A DNA stretch of 64,000 nt from Roseobacter denitrificans OCh 114 (GCF_000014045.1 NC_008209.1:1883001-1947000), one strand, 5' to 3'. Shown: positions 17,737 through 27,192, counted from the first letter of the stretch. A program made the numbers and translations. Notes: generated by a model from the letters alone, not told the origin.

Positions 17737-18933
17737 TTAGCGGGGAACGGCAGTCGCGGCGGTATCGCCCGTGCCATCGCCGCGCGCCTTGGCGGAGGCC
17801 AGCGTGTCGCGCAGCGTGGTTTCCATTTCTTGCAGTTCTGCTTCGGCGGCGGCGCGTTTGGCCTTGCCTTCATCCGCGATTTGCAGGCTTTCTTCGATGG
17901 TGCCGATCAGGTCGGCATTGGCCTGTTTCACCGCCTCGATGTCAAAGACGCCCCGCTCCATTTCCTGGCGGATCACCTTGTTGCTCTCGCGCAGGTTCTT
18001 GGCATTGGCGGTCAGCAATTCGTTCGTCAGATCATTAGCCTGACGCACCGCTTGCGCGGCCTCGGCGGAACGTTGGATGGTGACGGCCTGCGCCAGTTGT
18101 GTTTCCCAAAGGGGCACGGTGTTGACCAGCGTTGAATTGATCTTGGTCACGAGGGATTTGTCGTTTTCCTGCACCAGCCGGATGGAGGGCAGCGACTGCA
18201 TCGTGACCTGACGTGTCAGCTTCAGGTCGTGCACACGCCGTTCCAGGTCGTCGCGCGCGGCGCGCAGATCGCGCAATTCCTGTGCAACCATGACCTGATC
18301 GTTCTCTGCTGCCGCATCGACCTCCGCGGCCTTGGCGGGGATCACCGTTTCGTCCAGTTCGGTCAGTTTCTCTTCGCCCGCCGCGATGTAAAGCGCGAGT
18401 TCGTCATAGAAATTCAGCGTCTTTTCATAGAGCATATCAAGCGATTTGATGTCTTTCAGCAGCGTGTGTTCGTGCTTGAGCAACTCATCCGTGATCCGGT
18501 CGATCTGCCCCTGCACCTCTTCGTATTTGGCGGTGAATTTCGCGATGGGGGCGGCGCGCCCGAGCAGTTTCTCAAACCAGCTTCGGTCCCGGCGCATGTC
18601 CAGTTCTGCAGTGGAAAACCCGCGAATGGTGGTCACGATATCGCGCAGACTGTCGCCCGCAGGTCCCAAATCCTTGTTGCGCACACCGCCCAGCATGGCT
18701 TGCGAGATTTCCTGCAATTCCACCTGCGCGCGGCTGCCGAAAGACACGATCGAATTTGTATCCGACATGTCGATCTCTGCCATGCGCTTGGTGATTTCTG
18801 CGCTGACGGGAGCATCGGCTTCGGCCAACGGGACGATGGCGTTCGCTTCGGTTGGTTCCGGCAAACTCGCTGCGGTCACTTCCTCGACCATGGCGAGGGT
18901 TTGTTCGGCTTTGACGCGTATTTCTTCGGACAT
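17737..18933 (-). CDS. TelA/toxic anion resistance family protein
   Basis: This 398-residue, mostly helical protein belongs to the TelA family (PF05816). Long coiled-coil segments run through the middle and C-terminal parts. The family was named for tellurite resistance but is now linked to general envelope-stress and Ter-type stress systems; a tellurite role should not be assumed. The next upstream gene is xpaC, the usual partner, 33 bases away. Confidence 0.9.
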   Translation of the reverse strand: MSEEIRVKAEQTLAMVEEVTAASLPEPTEANAIVPLAEADAPVSAEITKRMAEIDMSDTNSIVSFGSRAQVELQEISQAMLGGVRNKDLGPAGDSLRDIVTTIRGFSTAELDMRRDRSWFEKLLGRAAPIAKFTAKYEEVQGQIDRITDELLKHEHTLLKDIKSLDMLYEKTLNFYDELALYIAAGEEKLTELDETVIPAKAAEVDAAAENDQVMVAQELRDLRAARDDLERRVHDLKLTRQVTMQSLPSIRLVQENDKSLVTKINSTLVNTVPLWETQLAQAVTIQRSAEAAQAVRQANDLTNELLTANAKNLRESNKVIRQEMERGVFDIEAVKQANADLIGTIEESLQIADEGKAKRAAAEAELQEMETTLRDTLASAKARGDGTGDTAATAVPR

Positions 18934-18966
18934 TTTAGCTCCCTAAATCAAGTATCAAAAGATGCA

Positions 18967-19851
18967 TCAGTCAAGACGCACCCCTTCGCGGTCCAGACGA
19001 TCCCGCAGGACGTCGATTTCGACGGTCAAATCACTATGATCATCGAGCAGTAGTTTCTCATGGCGTGCAGCAAAGTTGCGCTGCAGGTCATCCAGCAGTG
19101 ACAGATAGTCATCACGTGTCTGCGCGCGTTGGTTCTGTGCGTAAAAATCCACAAATTTCGCCGTCGCATCGCGCGCGCCGAGCAAATAGACGCCAAGGTA
19201 TTTGCGCGCGGCCGTCAGGTCACGTGGATCTTCCTCAACAGTGCGGATCAGTTTGCGCGCGGCGGATTGAAAAGCGGCCATACGCTCGTTGATCTGACGG
19301 TCCCCGATGCGCAGCAGCACATCCGTCATGGCCTTGAGATGCGCATCCGCCTCGTCAACGACACGTGCAACGCGGTCCTGCTGAAAGATGTCGATGCCTT
19401 CCATACCCTTGTCGGACAGCGGGTCGATGCCAAAGGCCGCAAGATGCAGTCCCGTCACGGCCACGCCGTAAAGAACGGCAGCGACAAGGCCGTTGTCATG
19501 GCTCAGCGCGCCAAGGCCAATGCCCGCGCCCGCCAGCAGGCCCGCCAGGATCTTGCGCGGCAGGGCGGGGCGGCGTGCGACCTTGCGATCGTGATAGGCG
19601 GCCTCGGCCTGTAAGCCACCGCGCAGCAGCCAAGCCCCCAGAGACAGTGCACCAGCACCCGCAAGGCCCAGAACAAGCGCCAATGCACCCTGAAACAGGG
19701 CGGAGAAAAGCAGGACCACAGCAGGCAGGAACATCAAGTTCGCCCGCGCACCAACAGGGTCCACGGTCGCGGCGGTAAATGTCGCCTCGGCCTGTGAGCG
19801 TGCTTGCGGCGCGCCTTTGGGGCTGTATTTCCCGCCAAAGCGTTTTGCCAT
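18967..19851 (-). CDS. XpaC-like 5-bromo-4-chloroindolyl phosphate hydrolysis family protein
   Basis: This 294-residue protein has hydrophobic helices in residues 40-140 and a helical cytoplasmic C-terminal half (GIDIFQQDRVARVVDEADAH onward). It matches the XpaC family, which is consistently next to telA. The name comes from a plate phenotype; enzyme activity is doubtful. It begins two bases after the stop of the 29-residue gene upstream. Confidence 0.85.
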   Translation of the reverse strand: MAKRFGGKYSPKGAPQARSQAEATFTAATVDPVGARANLMFLPAVVLLFSALFQGALALVLGLAGAGALSLGAWLLRGGLQAEAAYHDRKVARRPALPRKILAGLLAGAGIGLGALSHDNGLVAAVLYGVAVTGLHLAAFGIDPLSDKGMEGIDIFQQDRVARVVDEADAHLKAMTDVLLRIGDRQINERMAAFQSAARKLIRTVEEDPRDLTAARKYLGVYLLGARDATAKFVDFYAQNQRAQTRDDYLSLLDDLQRNFAARHEKLLLDDHSDLTVEIDVLRDRLDREGVRLD

Positions 19852-19853
19852 GC

Positions 19854-19943
19854 CTACAAGCCCCCCATCAAACCGGAGGCCACGCCAATCATCAGAAGCA
19901 GCAGCGCGATATAGGCCGTTTTTTGAAGCGTCGTCGGTCGCAT
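19854..19943 (-). CDS. 29-residue single-helix membrane peptide upstream of xpaC
   Basis: The reading frame gives MRPTTLQKTAYIALLLLMIG and nine further residues ending in GLMGGL. It is a basic N-terminus followed by one hydrophobic helix. AGGGGA lies five bases before the ATG, one of the clearest ribosome binding sites in the window, and the stop is two bases from the xpaC start. This supports translation and coupling to xpaC-telA. I do not recognise a family. It is far shorter than usual gene-calling limits, so it may be missing from many annotations. Confidence 0.65.
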   Translation of the reverse strand: MRPTTLQKTAYIALLLLMIGVASGLMGGL

Positions 19944-20111
19944 TTGGTCCCCTAAAGCGATGTCATGCACAGATATAGGCCCTCGCCGCAGACTGCGCTA
20001 GGGCTGAGTTCTGAACAACCGCGCCTGCCTTGGTAACAGATCGCGGATGCATCGGTAATGACATGGCTGCATTTTCCCCCGTATTCGAGGGGGAAAGACG
20101 CAGGGCACGCG

Positions 20112-20981
20112 TCATTTGCGTGGTTTTTTGGCGTATCTGGCGGGTTTTGCGCCAGCAGTCGCGCGCGTCCGGCGGATGGGTGGTCCGCGCTTCCTGCCCG
20201 CCTCGAGGCGTTTTGCCGGGTCGGTGCCTGCGTCCTCTTCAAGGCCCAGTTGATCGCGCAGAACCTTGCGACGGACCTCTTCGACAGCGCCGGATTTCAA
20301 CTCGCCCAACTGAAAAGGCCCATAGCTGATCCGGATCAGGCGGTTCACAGTGAGCCCCAGTTCTGCCAGCGCGCGGCGAATTTCACGGTTTTTGCCCTCG
20401 CGCAGGCCCATTGTCAGCCACGCATTCGCGCCTTGCTGGCGGTCCAGCGTGACCTGCATGGGTTGAAAATTCTCGCCCTCGCTGCTGATCCCGCGCCGCA
20501 GCGGCTCCAGTGTCGCATCCGTGGGCCTGCCGTTGACGCGCACGCGGTAGCGACGCAGCCAGCCCGTCGTGGGCAGTTCGAGGCGGCGTTTGATACTGCC
20601 ATCATTGGTCAGCAGCAACAGCCCCTCGGAATTGATATCGAGCCGCCCGACGCTCATCACACGCGGCAAATCCGCAGGCAGGGCGCTGTAGATCGTTTCG
20701 CGGCCCTTTTCGTCATTGTCCGTCGTCACAAGGCCCGTGGGTTTGTGATAGAGCCAAAGCCGCGCGGGTTCCGGAGGGGATACGTCCTTGCCATCCACAG
20801 TGATCTTGTCACTGGCCTGCACATTCAGGGCGGGGGATGAAATGGGCTTGCCATTAACCTTGACGCGGCCGGCTTCGATCATGCGTTCCGCCTCGCGGCG
20901 GCTGGCGACACCGGCGCGGCTGAGGACTTTGGCAATGCGGTCGCCCTGTGGCGTGAGTTCAGAGGTCATGGGGCGGGGCAT
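20112..20981 (-). CDS. rluB: 23S rRNA pseudouridine synthase, RluB/RsuA family
   Basis: This protein of about 289 residues carries an N-terminal S4 RNA-binding domain (residues 12-60) and the RsuA-type catalytic domain with GRLDINSEGLLLLTNDG, where Asp115 is the catalytic residue. It isomerises a uridine in large-subunit rRNA, most likely U2605 as in E. coli RluB; RluE/RluF specificity cannot be excluded. The start is either ATG 20981 or ATG 20969. The C-terminal tail is strongly basic. It is divergent from tadA across about 50 bases. Confidence 0.85.
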   Translation of the reverse strand: MPRPMTSELTPQGDRIAKVLSRAGVASRREAERMIEAGRVKVNGKPISSPALNVQASDKITVDGKDVSPPEPARLWLYHKPTGLVTTDNDEKGRETIYSALPADLPRVMSVGRLDINSEGLLLLTNDGSIKRRLELPTTGWLRRYRVRVNGRPTDATLEPLRRGISSEGENFQPMQVTLDRQQGANAWLTMGLREGKNREIRRALAELGLTVNRLIRISYGPFQLGELKSGAVEEVRRKVLRDQLGLEEDAGTDPAKRLEAGRKRGPPIRRTRATAGAKPARYAKKPRK

Positions 20982-21032
20982 AGCCTGTTTGCGGCCCTTG
21001 CGAAAGAGAACAGTTTGCGTGCAACTAGGCCC

Positions 21033-21482
21033 ATGCAGTTCAACACGCATATGGAAGCGGCCCTCTCTGAGGCGCGCGCGGCGGCCAAACGCGGAGAGGT
21101 CCCGGTCGGCGCTGTCATCGTGGCACCGGATGGCGCGATCATTGCCGCTGCGGGCAATCAGACCCGTGCGGACCATGATCCGACCGCACATGCCGAAATC
21201 CTCGCGATCCGCAGGGCCTGCGCGGTGCTGGGCAGTGAGCGTCTGTTGGATCATGCGCTTTATGTGACGCTTGAGCCTTGTGCGATGTGTGCGGCAGCGA
21301 TTTCGGCGGCCCGTATTTCGCGGCTCTATTACGGGGCCAGTGATCCCAAATCGGGGGGGGTGGCGCAGGGGGCGCGCGTGTTCAGCCATCCGCAATGCCA
21401 TCATGCACCCGAAGTATTTGACGGCATCGCCGCTGCGGAATCCGAGGCGATGCTCAGGGGATTTTTTACCGCGCGGCGCTAG
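21033..21482 (+). CDS. tadA: tRNA adenosine(34) deaminase
   Basis: This 149-residue protein is the zinc deaminase that converts A34 to inosine in tRNA-Arg(ACG). HAE at residues 53-55 provides a zinc ligand and the catalytic glutamate; PCAMC gives zinc ligands Cys83 and Cys86. Its length equals the family norm. ATG 21033 is the natural start. Confidence 0.95.
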   Translation: MQFNTHMEAALSEARAAAKRGEVPVGAVIVAPDGAIIAAAGNQTRADHDPTAHAEILAIRRACAVLGSERLLDHALYVTLEPCAMCAAAISAARISRLYYGASDPKSGGVAQGARVFSHPQCHHAPEVFDGIAAAESEAMLRGFFTARR

Positions 21483-21489
21483 GCCATGC

Positions 21490-22179
21490 TCAGAACCTTA
21501 TCGGCGTCATGACCTGCGGCTCGATCACATCGACATCCGGCAGGGCGTCGATGAGGTCCGTTGCGGATTGCTCCAGCAGATCAAAGGTCTTGTAGTGGCA
21601 GGGGATCACGGTTTTGAAGTCGAAGTACCGTTTCGCGGCATAGGCGGCCCCCTTCATGTCCATGGTGAAATGTCCACCGGCGCTCAGGATGCCGATGTCG
21701 GGTTTGTAATAGTCCCCGATCCAATCCATTTCCGCCGAAATCCCTGTGTCACCTGACACATAGACCGTGTAACGTTCGCCCTTGATGATGAACCCTGCCT
21801 CGCGCCCGAGCGGGGCCGTCGCATCCGGACCGTAGGACGTCGAGTGCAGGGCAGGGACCAGTGACACCGCCACATCGCCCAAGGTGACCGTGCCGCCCAT
21901 GTTGAACCCCACGACACTCAGGCCCTCCTTGGCCTCGAAGTAGCTCATGAAGTCGTAAATCCCCACGACCGGTGCCTCCAGCGATTTGGACAAGGCGACC
22001 ACATCCGCCGTGTGATCGAAATGGCCATGGGTGATCAGAATATGCGTCGCACCGGTGGTGGCAGCGGCGTGCTGATCCTCGGCCAGCATCGGGTTGCCCG
22101 TCAGCCATGGATCAATCAGCAGCACCTGATCCCCGATTTCGATGCGAAAGCTGCCGTGCCCGAGCCAAATGATTTGCAT
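21490..22179 (-). CDS. Metal-dependent hydrolase, metallo-beta-lactamase fold (UPF0173)
   Basis: This 229-residue protein has the HGHFDH metal motif and later single metal-binding Asp and His residues (YVSGDTG, HYKTFDLL). It matches the UPF0173 group of broad metal-dependent hydrolases with no firm substrate. GGGAGAGG precedes ATG 22179. It ends eight bases from tadA, in convergent orientation. Confidence 0.88.
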   Translation of the reverse strand: MQIIWLGHGSFRIEIGDQVLLIDPWLTGNPMLAEDQHAAATTGATHILITHGHFDHTADVVALSKSLEAPVVGIYDFMSYFEAKEGLSVVGFNMGGTVTLGDVAVSLVPALHSTSYGPDATAPLGREAGFIIKGERYTVYVSGDTGISAEMDWIGDYYKPDIGILSAGGHFTMDMKGAAYAAKRYFDFKTVIPCHYKTFDLLEQSATDLIDALPDVDVIEPQVMTPIRF

Positions 22180-22277
22180 TGAACCTCTCCCTCTCTGCAA
22201 TACTTGGACCTTAGACGCGGATGCCGCTTTAGGCAAAACCGTCGTTGGCCGCATGTTCAGGTGCAAGGGAGACAGAA

Positions 22278-22937
22278 ATGGAGTGGACGCGCTACATTGA
22301 CGGATACTGCGAACGAATGGGGCCTGAATACTGGGCGGAACCCATCAATGCGGTGACAAATCTGGCCTTTGTCATTGCGGCGCTGGTGATGTGGCGGCGT
22401 GCGCGCGGGCTCGCTTTGGCGCGCGCCTTATGCGTCGTCTTGGGGTTGATCGGGATCGGCAGCTATCTGTTTCATACGCACGCGCAGGTCTGGGCCGCCA
22501 TGGCGGATGTATTGCCCATCATCGGTTTCATTCTGCTTTATCTGTTTGCGGTGAATCGCGCGGCCTTTGACGTGAACGGCTGGGCCGCCCTTGGGCTGAC
22601 GGCGCTTTTCATTCCCTACGCCGGCATGATGGTCCCGGCGTTTTCCCTGATCCCGGCGCTCGGCGGATCGGCGGCCTATGCGCCCGTGCCGCTGCTGATT
22701 TTCCTCTACGCCGGATTTCTGCGCCACCGGTTACCGGAGTTTGCCCGTGGTCTGGCGATCGGGGCGGGGTTGCTGGTGGTTTCTTTGACCTTTCGCACGC
22801 TGGATGAGCCGGCTTGTGACGCCATCCCGATTGGCACGCATTTCATGTGGCATGTGCTGAACGGTGTGATGCTGGGCTGGATGATCGAGGTTTACGTCAG
22901 GCTCATGCGCGAAAAGGCTGAAGAAGGTCGCGCATAA
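22278..22937 (+). CDS. Ceramidase-like membrane protein (alkaline ceramidase superfamily)
   Basis: This 219-residue protein has about seven membrane helices and CREST-superfamily motifs: EPINAVTNLAF near residue 20, GSYLFHTHAQVWAAMAD near residue 70, and THFMWHVLNG near residue 190. The Ser, Asp and His residues are those that bind zinc in alkaline ceramidases. Bacterial substrates are not established. ATG 22278 follows AAGGGAGA. Confidence 0.8.
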   Translation: MEWTRYIDGYCERMGPEYWAEPINAVTNLAFVIAALVMWRRARGLALARALCVVLGLIGIGSYLFHTHAQVWAAMADVLPIIGFILLYLFAVNRAAFDVNGWAALGLTALFIPYAGMMVPAFSLIPALGGSAAYAPVPLLIFLYAGFLRHRLPEFARGLAIGAGLLVVSLTFRTLDEPACDAIPIGTHFMWHVLNGVMLGWMIEVYVRLMREKAEEGRA

Positions 22938-22974
22938 TCGGCAGACCTGCCTTGGCGACACGCCCGGCCCACAT

Positions 22975-23005
22975 GAAAAAAGGCTGCGCGGGGTGCACAG
23001 CCTTT
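22975..23005 (-). terminator. Rho-independent terminator of rpmG
   Basis: AAAGGCTG (22979-22986) pairs with CAGCCTTT (22998-23005). On the minus strand the stem is followed by a run of T. It lies 26 bases after the rpmG stop codon. Confidence 0.8.
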
Positions 23006-23030
23006 GAACGTTTTTCGGGGAAAGATCCGG

Positions 23031-23198
23031 TTACTTGATCTTGCCTTCCTTGTATTCGACATGCTTGCGCGCAACGGGGTCATACTTCTTGATGACCATC
23101 TTTTCAGTCATGGTCCGTGCGTTCTTTTTGGTGACGTAGAAATGGCCTGTCCCCGCCGAGGAGTTCAGACGAATTTTGATCGTGGTTGGCTTGGCCAT
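23031..23198 (-). CDS. rpmG: 50S ribosomal protein L33
   Basis: This 55-residue protein matches L33, with [18 protein letters not shown] at the N-terminus and the typical [11 protein letters not shown] core. The zinc-binding cysteines of the C+ form are absent, as usual for alphaproteobacteria. ATG 23198 is preceded by AGGAGAAA. Confidence 0.97.
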   Translation of the reverse strand: MAKPTTIKIRLNSSAGTGHFYVTKKNARTMTEKMVIKKYDPVARKHVEYKEGKIK

Positions 23199-23342
23199 GT
23201 TTTTTCTCCTGCTGCGTCCCAGCGCTGGCGAGGGGGCGCGTAAATCCTGAAACCCGGCTTTTACCCGGTTAAGGCAGTGAGTCAACAGCTAAACGATGCT
23301 TCAATCACCTCAATCCGGCGCAAAAAAGACAGTTTCGAAGGT

Positions 23343-23742
23343 GCGCGGAGGGCCTGTAAGCCGGATTCTGTTCCCCGAAGTTGCCCCCGGTTCGATGACC
23401 ATTCCTCTTGCCCGGCGGTTGCCCGCAAGGCTCTAGCTGCCAACCCGGACCTGCTGAGCCAAAGCGGCCCCGTCTTGCGACGCGCGGTCCCTATTTGGCA
23501 TTGCTCCCGGTGGGGCTTGCCATGCCGCCGCTGTTGCCAGCCGCGCGGTGGGCTCTTACCCCACCTTTTCACCCTTGCCCGTCGGCGGTTTCGGTTGCCC
23601 GACCTGCACGACAGGTGGTCTGTTTTCTGTGGCGCTTTCCGTCAAATTGCTTTGCCCGGGCGTTACCCGGCACCGTTGCTTTTTGGAGTCCGGACTTTCC
23701 TCGACCCTGTTGCCAGTGCCGCGGCCATCCGGCCCTCCGCGC
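23343..23742 (-). ncRNA. rnpB: RNase P RNA
   Basis: The catalytic RNA of ribonuclease P, which matures tRNA 5' ends. On the minus strand the 5' part contains the conserved GAGGAAAGTCCGGACTCC segment, and the 3' end has the AGAATCCGGCTTACAGGCC segment. The closing helix P1 is a perfect 12 bp pairing between 23343-23354 and 23731-23742. The length of about 400 bases is normal for type A bacterial RNase P RNA. No open reading frame inside this stretch should be annotated. Confidence 0.95.
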
Positions 23743-23799
23743 GGGTGCGTGATGCGCTCAAATCGCAACAGCGTCAATGGCCATTGCGCGGGCGCGCGG

Positions 23800-24432
23800 T
23801 CAAATCCGGTGGTAAAGCTGCAGATCGTCATCCGTGATCGGACCCTCGCGCCAGGGCGCAAAGCGCAGCCGCGTGGCGGTCAACAGCGTTGCGCGATCCA
23901 CAGGGGCGGTGAACCCTGCGCGCTGTGCGGATTGCTCAAACCCCTCACCTTGCATCTGCGGGCTCACCGGTGCTGCCAACCCCTGTCGGGCCAGCCGCGC
24001 CCAGTCAAAGCGTGGCCCGGGGTCCGATTTGCGCCCCGGCGCCATGTCTGAATGGCCGATGATATCGCTTGCCGCCACGGGCCAGCGGGACCGGATACCC
24101 CGCAACAGGTCTTCCAGCGCGGCCATCTGTGGTTCGGGAAACGGATGCGTGCCGTCGTTATCCAGTTCGATTCCGATGGAACGGGAATTGATGTCAGTCA
24201 GCCCGCGCCATTCCCCGACGCCCGCGTGCCAGGCGCGGTGCTCTTCATTGACCATTTGTGTCACGGGGCCGCTGCGATCAATCAGATAATGTGCGGAAAC
24301 CTCTGCCTGCGGATCACAAAGGCGCGCGATCGCTGCCTCGGCGCTGGCCATGGCCGTGTAGTGTATCACGATGAGTATGGGCGTCAGGCTATTGCGCCGT
24401 GGGCCAAAATTCAGCGAAGGGCAGTGGCGCAC
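23800..24432 (-). CDS. N-acetylmuramoyl-L-alanine amidase (AmpD/amidase_2 family)
   Basis: This 210-residue zinc amidase cuts the bond between MurNAc and L-Ala in peptidoglycan or its recycling products. HYTAM near residue 25, HRAWHAG near residue 70 and a late GHSDMAPGRKSDPG carry the family's zinc and catalytic histidines. I chose GTG 24432: the protein then begins VRHCPSLNFGPRR, which fits homologues, AGGA lies five bases upstream, and the start falls two bases after the stop of the preceding gene. There is no signal peptide, which fits AmpD-type cytosolic recycling. It ends 57 bases upstream of rnpB. Confidence 0.88.
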   Translation of the reverse strand: MRHCPSLNFGPRRNSLTPILIVIHYTAMASAEAAIARLCDPQAEVSAHYLIDRSGPVTQMVNEEHRAWHAGVGEWRGLTDINSRSIGIELDNDGTHPFPEPQMAALEDLLRGIRSRWPVAASDIIGHSDMAPGRKSDPGPRFDWARLARQGLAAPVSPQMQGEGFEQSAQRAGFTAPVDRATLLTATRLRFAPWREGPITDDDLQLYHRI

Positions 24433-24434
24433 GG

Positions 24435-25160
24435 CTATCCTTGCGCAGCACTGCGAAACGGGGTCGGATCCCAACTGCAGGCATAGCCATCCCCATCCGG
24501 GTCAAGACCCTTGCGGTCGCGTTTGGGACCACCGCGCGCCAGAAAATCCAGTTGCGCCCGGTCGGGAGACGGATATTGCGCGCAGTTACGTGCCGCCCGT
24601 GCGGCGCCATTGAGGCCTGCGCGTGCATAGACCCTGGTGCCCACCGGATGGCTGGTCGCAAGCGCGAAGGCCACGATATTGGGCTGATCATCGCCCGTAC
24701 GTTCGGGCAGCGCTTCGGGCTGAATGACCTGATACTGCGCGCGGTTTTGGGCAATGCGCTCTGCGTCACTTTCGATGCTGCGCTGTTCGGAGACCGCATC
24801 GAAATTGTTCTCATTCGAGATGCCGATCGTGTTCGTGACGGTCGGTGGCACCGGCTGCAGCGTGCCTGTCGTGCTGGTTTGCTGTAAAATGCGGGTGGTA
24901 TCGGCGGCCGTTTGCTCGGCGGAGTCAGCGATTGGTGCGCCGGTGGCATCCAGCGGCGCCAGACCCGCGCCGGATGCTTCGAGAGGCAGGCCCTGCAAGG
25001 CGGCATCGCGGGCCTCAATGGCTTGCGCGCTGGTGACGCCGGACCCGTTCGGGTTGTTGGGCACCTGTTGAGCACAGGCCGAAAGGAGCAGTGCCACAGG
25101 CAGTGCCATGGAGAGATGTGGTCGCATGCGCCGTCCCATCATTTTACCCACTTTTTCCAT
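24435..25160 (-). CDS. Excalibur-domain lipoprotein
   Basis: This protein of about 241 residues has a lipoprotein signal with lipobox LLSAC, Cys29 if the first ATG is used. Internal ATGs give shorter versions and the true start is uncertain. The middle is low-complexity and Ala/Thr-rich. The C-terminus has the Excalibur motif: CAQYPSPDRAQLDFLARGG leading to DPDGDGYAC, a predicted calcium-binding loop. It is two bases upstream of the amidase gene, so the pair may act together at the cell wall. Confidence 0.75.
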   Translation of the reverse strand: MEKVGKMMGRRMRPHLSMALPVALLLSACAQQVPNNPNGSGVTSAQAIEARDAALQGLPLEASGAGLAPLDATGAPIADSAEQTAADTTRILQQTSTTGTLQPVPPTVTNTIGISNENNFDAVSEQRSIESDAERIAQNRAQYQVIQPEALPERTGDDQPNIVAFALATSHPVGTRVYARAGLNGAARAARNCAQYPSPDRAQLDFLARGGPKRDRKGLDPDGDGYACSWDPTPFRSAAQG

Positions 25161-25169
25161 CCCGTAACA

Positions 25170-26657
25170 CTACCACCATTTCTGCGGCTTGGCCACAAAA
25201 CCCACTGCCTGCTCAAGAGCATAGGCGGTGTTCAGCAACTCGGCCTCTTCCCACGGGCGACCGATGAGTTGCAGACCAAGCGGCAGGCCATTGGCGTCAA
25301 GCCCGCCCGGCACCGCAATGCCCGGTAGTCCGGCCAGATTGACGGTCACGGTAAAGATGTCATTGAGATACATCGCGACCGGATCGGCGTCGGTCATTTC
25401 GCCCAGACCAAAGGCCGCCGACGGGGTCGCTGGCGTCAATATCGCATCGACACCCTGCGCAAACACTGTTTCAAAATCCTGCTTGATCAGTGTGCGGACC
25501 TTGCGCGCGCGGTTGTAATAGGCGTCGTAAAAACCGGCGGACAGCACGTAGGTGCCGACCATCACGCGGCGCTGCACTTCGGGTCCGAAGCCTTCGGCGC
25601 GGGTCTTTTCATACATCTCCGTGATGCCATCGCCCTGATCCAGCTTGGCGCGGTGTCCATAGCGCACACCGTCATAGCGCGCGAGGTTCGACGACGCCTC
25701 GGCCGGGGCAATCACGTAATAGGCGGGCAGCGCGTATTTCGTGTGCGGCAGGGAGATGTCGATGATTTCAGCGCCTGCGTCCTTCATCATGGCGATGCCG
25801 GTTTGCCAGAGCGCTTCGATCTCATCGGGCATACCATCCATGCGGTATTCCTTGGGGATGCCGATCTTTTTGCCGCGAATATCCCCGCTCAGCGCCGCCT
25901 CGAAATCCGGAACGGCCAGATCGGCAGAGGTGCTGTCCTTTGGGTCATGCCCTGACATCGCCTCCAGCATGATGGCAGCATCGCGTACCGATTTCGTCAT
26001 CGGTCCCGCCTGATCAAGTGAGGAGGCAAAGGCCACAATCCCCCAGCGTGAACAACGCCCATAGGTCGGTTTGATGCCTACGGTGCCGGTAAAAGCCGCA
26101 GGCTGGCGGATGGAGCCGCCGGTGTCCGTACCGGTCGCGGCAAGGCACAGATCAGCGGCAACCGCCGCCGCCGAACCGCCCGAAGAGCCCCCCGGTGTCA
26201 ACGGTTTTTCATCGTCCTTGCGCCGCCACGGGTTGATCACATCGCCATAGATCGAGGTTTCGTTGGACGAGCCCATGGCGAATTCATCCATGTTGAGCTT
26301 GCCCAGCATGACTGCCCCGGCGTCCACAAGGTTCTGGCTGACGGTGGATTCATACTCGGGCAAAAAGCCCTCGAGAATGCGCGATCCTGCCTGTGACGCG
26401 ACACCTTTGGTGCAGAACAGGTCTTTCATCCCGATGGGCAGACCGCACATCGCAGGGGCCGCCCCTTGTGCCAGACGCGCGTCGGCCGCTGCTGCCCGCT
26501 CAAGCGCAAGATCGGCGGTGTGGTGCACAAAGGCGTTCAACACGCCCGCTTCTTCGATGGCGGTGAGGCAGGCCTCGGTCAGGTCTTTCGAGGTAGTTTC
26601 ACCTGCGCGCAGGGCATCGCGCGCCTCGGCCAGTCCCAATTCATTCAGCTTACTCAT
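25170..26657 (-). CDS. gatA: Asp-tRNA(Asn)/Glu-tRNA(Gln) amidotransferase subunit A
   Basis: This 495-residue subunit is the amidase part of GatCAB, which supplies ammonia to convert Glu-tRNA(Gln) to Gln-tRNA(Gln). The Ser-cisSer-Lys triad is intact: Lys78, Ser158 and Ser182. It overlaps gatC by one base. gatB is not in the window. Confidence 0.97.
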   Translation of the reverse strand: MSKLNELGLAEARDALRAGETTSKDLTEACLTAIEEAGVLNAFVHHTADLALERAAAADARLAQGAAPAMCGLPIGMKDLFCTKGVASQAGSRILEGFLPEYESTVSQNLVDAGAVMLGKLNMDEFAMGSSNETSIYGDVINPWRRKDDEKPLTPGGSSGGSAAAVAADLCLAATGTDTGGSIRQPAAFTGTVGIKPTYGRCSRWGIVAFASSLDQAGPMTKSVRDAAIMLEAMSGHDPKDSTSADLAVPDFEAALSGDIRGKKIGIPKEYRMDGMPDEIEALWQTGIAMMKDAGAEIIDISLPHTKYALPAYYVIAPAEASSNLARYDGVRYGHRAKLDQGDGITEMYEKTRAEGFGPEVQRRVMVGTYVLSAGFYDAYYNRARKVRTLIKQDFETVFAQGVDAILTPATPSAAFGLGEMTDADPVAMYLNDIFTVTVNLAGLPGIAVPGGLDANGLPLGLQLIGRPWEEAELLNTAYALEQAVGFVAKPQKWW

Positions 26658-26944
26658 TATTCAACCACCTTCGGCACGGCAAAGAACCCTTCGCGCGCAT
26701 CCGGCGCATTGGACAGGACACGTGCCTGCTGATCCCCATCCGCAACAACATCCGCGCGGCGTTTCAACACTTGCGGTGTCACCGATGTCATGGGCTCGAC
26801 GCCGTCGATATCCACCTCGTTCAGCTGTTCGATAAAGCCGAGAATGGTGTTGAACTCTCCGGCCAGCGCGGGCAATGCGGCTGGTTCAACCTTGATCCGG
26901 GCCAGTTTCGCCACGCGGGCGGCGGTGCTTTCATCAATGGACAT
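26657..26944 (-). CDS. gatC: Asp-tRNA(Asn)/Glu-tRNA(Gln) amidotransferase subunit C
   Basis: This 95-residue protein is the small stabilising subunit of GatCAB. The N-terminus [17 protein letters not shown] and the VEPMTSV motif are typical. Its stop codon overlaps the gatA start. Confidence 0.96.
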   Translation of the reverse strand: MSIDESTAARVAKLARIKVEPAALPALAGEFNTILGFIEQLNEVDIDGVEPMTSVTPQVLKRRADVVADGDQQARVLSNAPDAREGFFAVPKVVE

Positions 26945-27192
26945 GCGGGTTCCTCATTTACTTGGCCGCCATGTACCGCGCATGCGCGCCCTTGCCAAGT
27001 CTCCGTCTGCGCTGAGCGCTCTGCGAAGGGTGGTTGTTTTCGTCCGGGTGCAAAACTTTGCGGCGGTGCGCCGGTGCTTAACGCGTTTCAGGATGATCCG
27101 GACCTGAGCGCGCGCGCAACGAAGCGCGGTTTTGCATGGCTCGCAAACAGTCTAGCTGACCGTCGCACACGATCTGAAGAAAACGAGTCGGC
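26945..27192. other. Gap between gatC and the Bax inhibitor-like gene
   Basis: This stretch holds the upstream region of gatC on the minus strand and, at its right end, a short plus-strand frame (listed separately). No other gene or clear promoter was found. An inverted repeat GCAAA-AC-TTTGC lies near 27050. Confidence 0.5.

Noticed and set aside
20073..20096. TTTCCCCC/GGGGGAAA hairpin after the pseudouridine synthase gene
   Set aside because: A perfect stem, but no T run on the correct strand, so I did not call it a terminator.
23282..23861. Open reading frames inside the RNase P RNA region
   Set aside because: They coincide with the structural RNA and have no family likeness.
27050..27061. 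GCAAA-AC-TTTGC repeat as another PccR site
   Set aside because: The half-sites are in the opposite arrangement to TTTGCAAA, and the nearby genes are unrelated to propionate.
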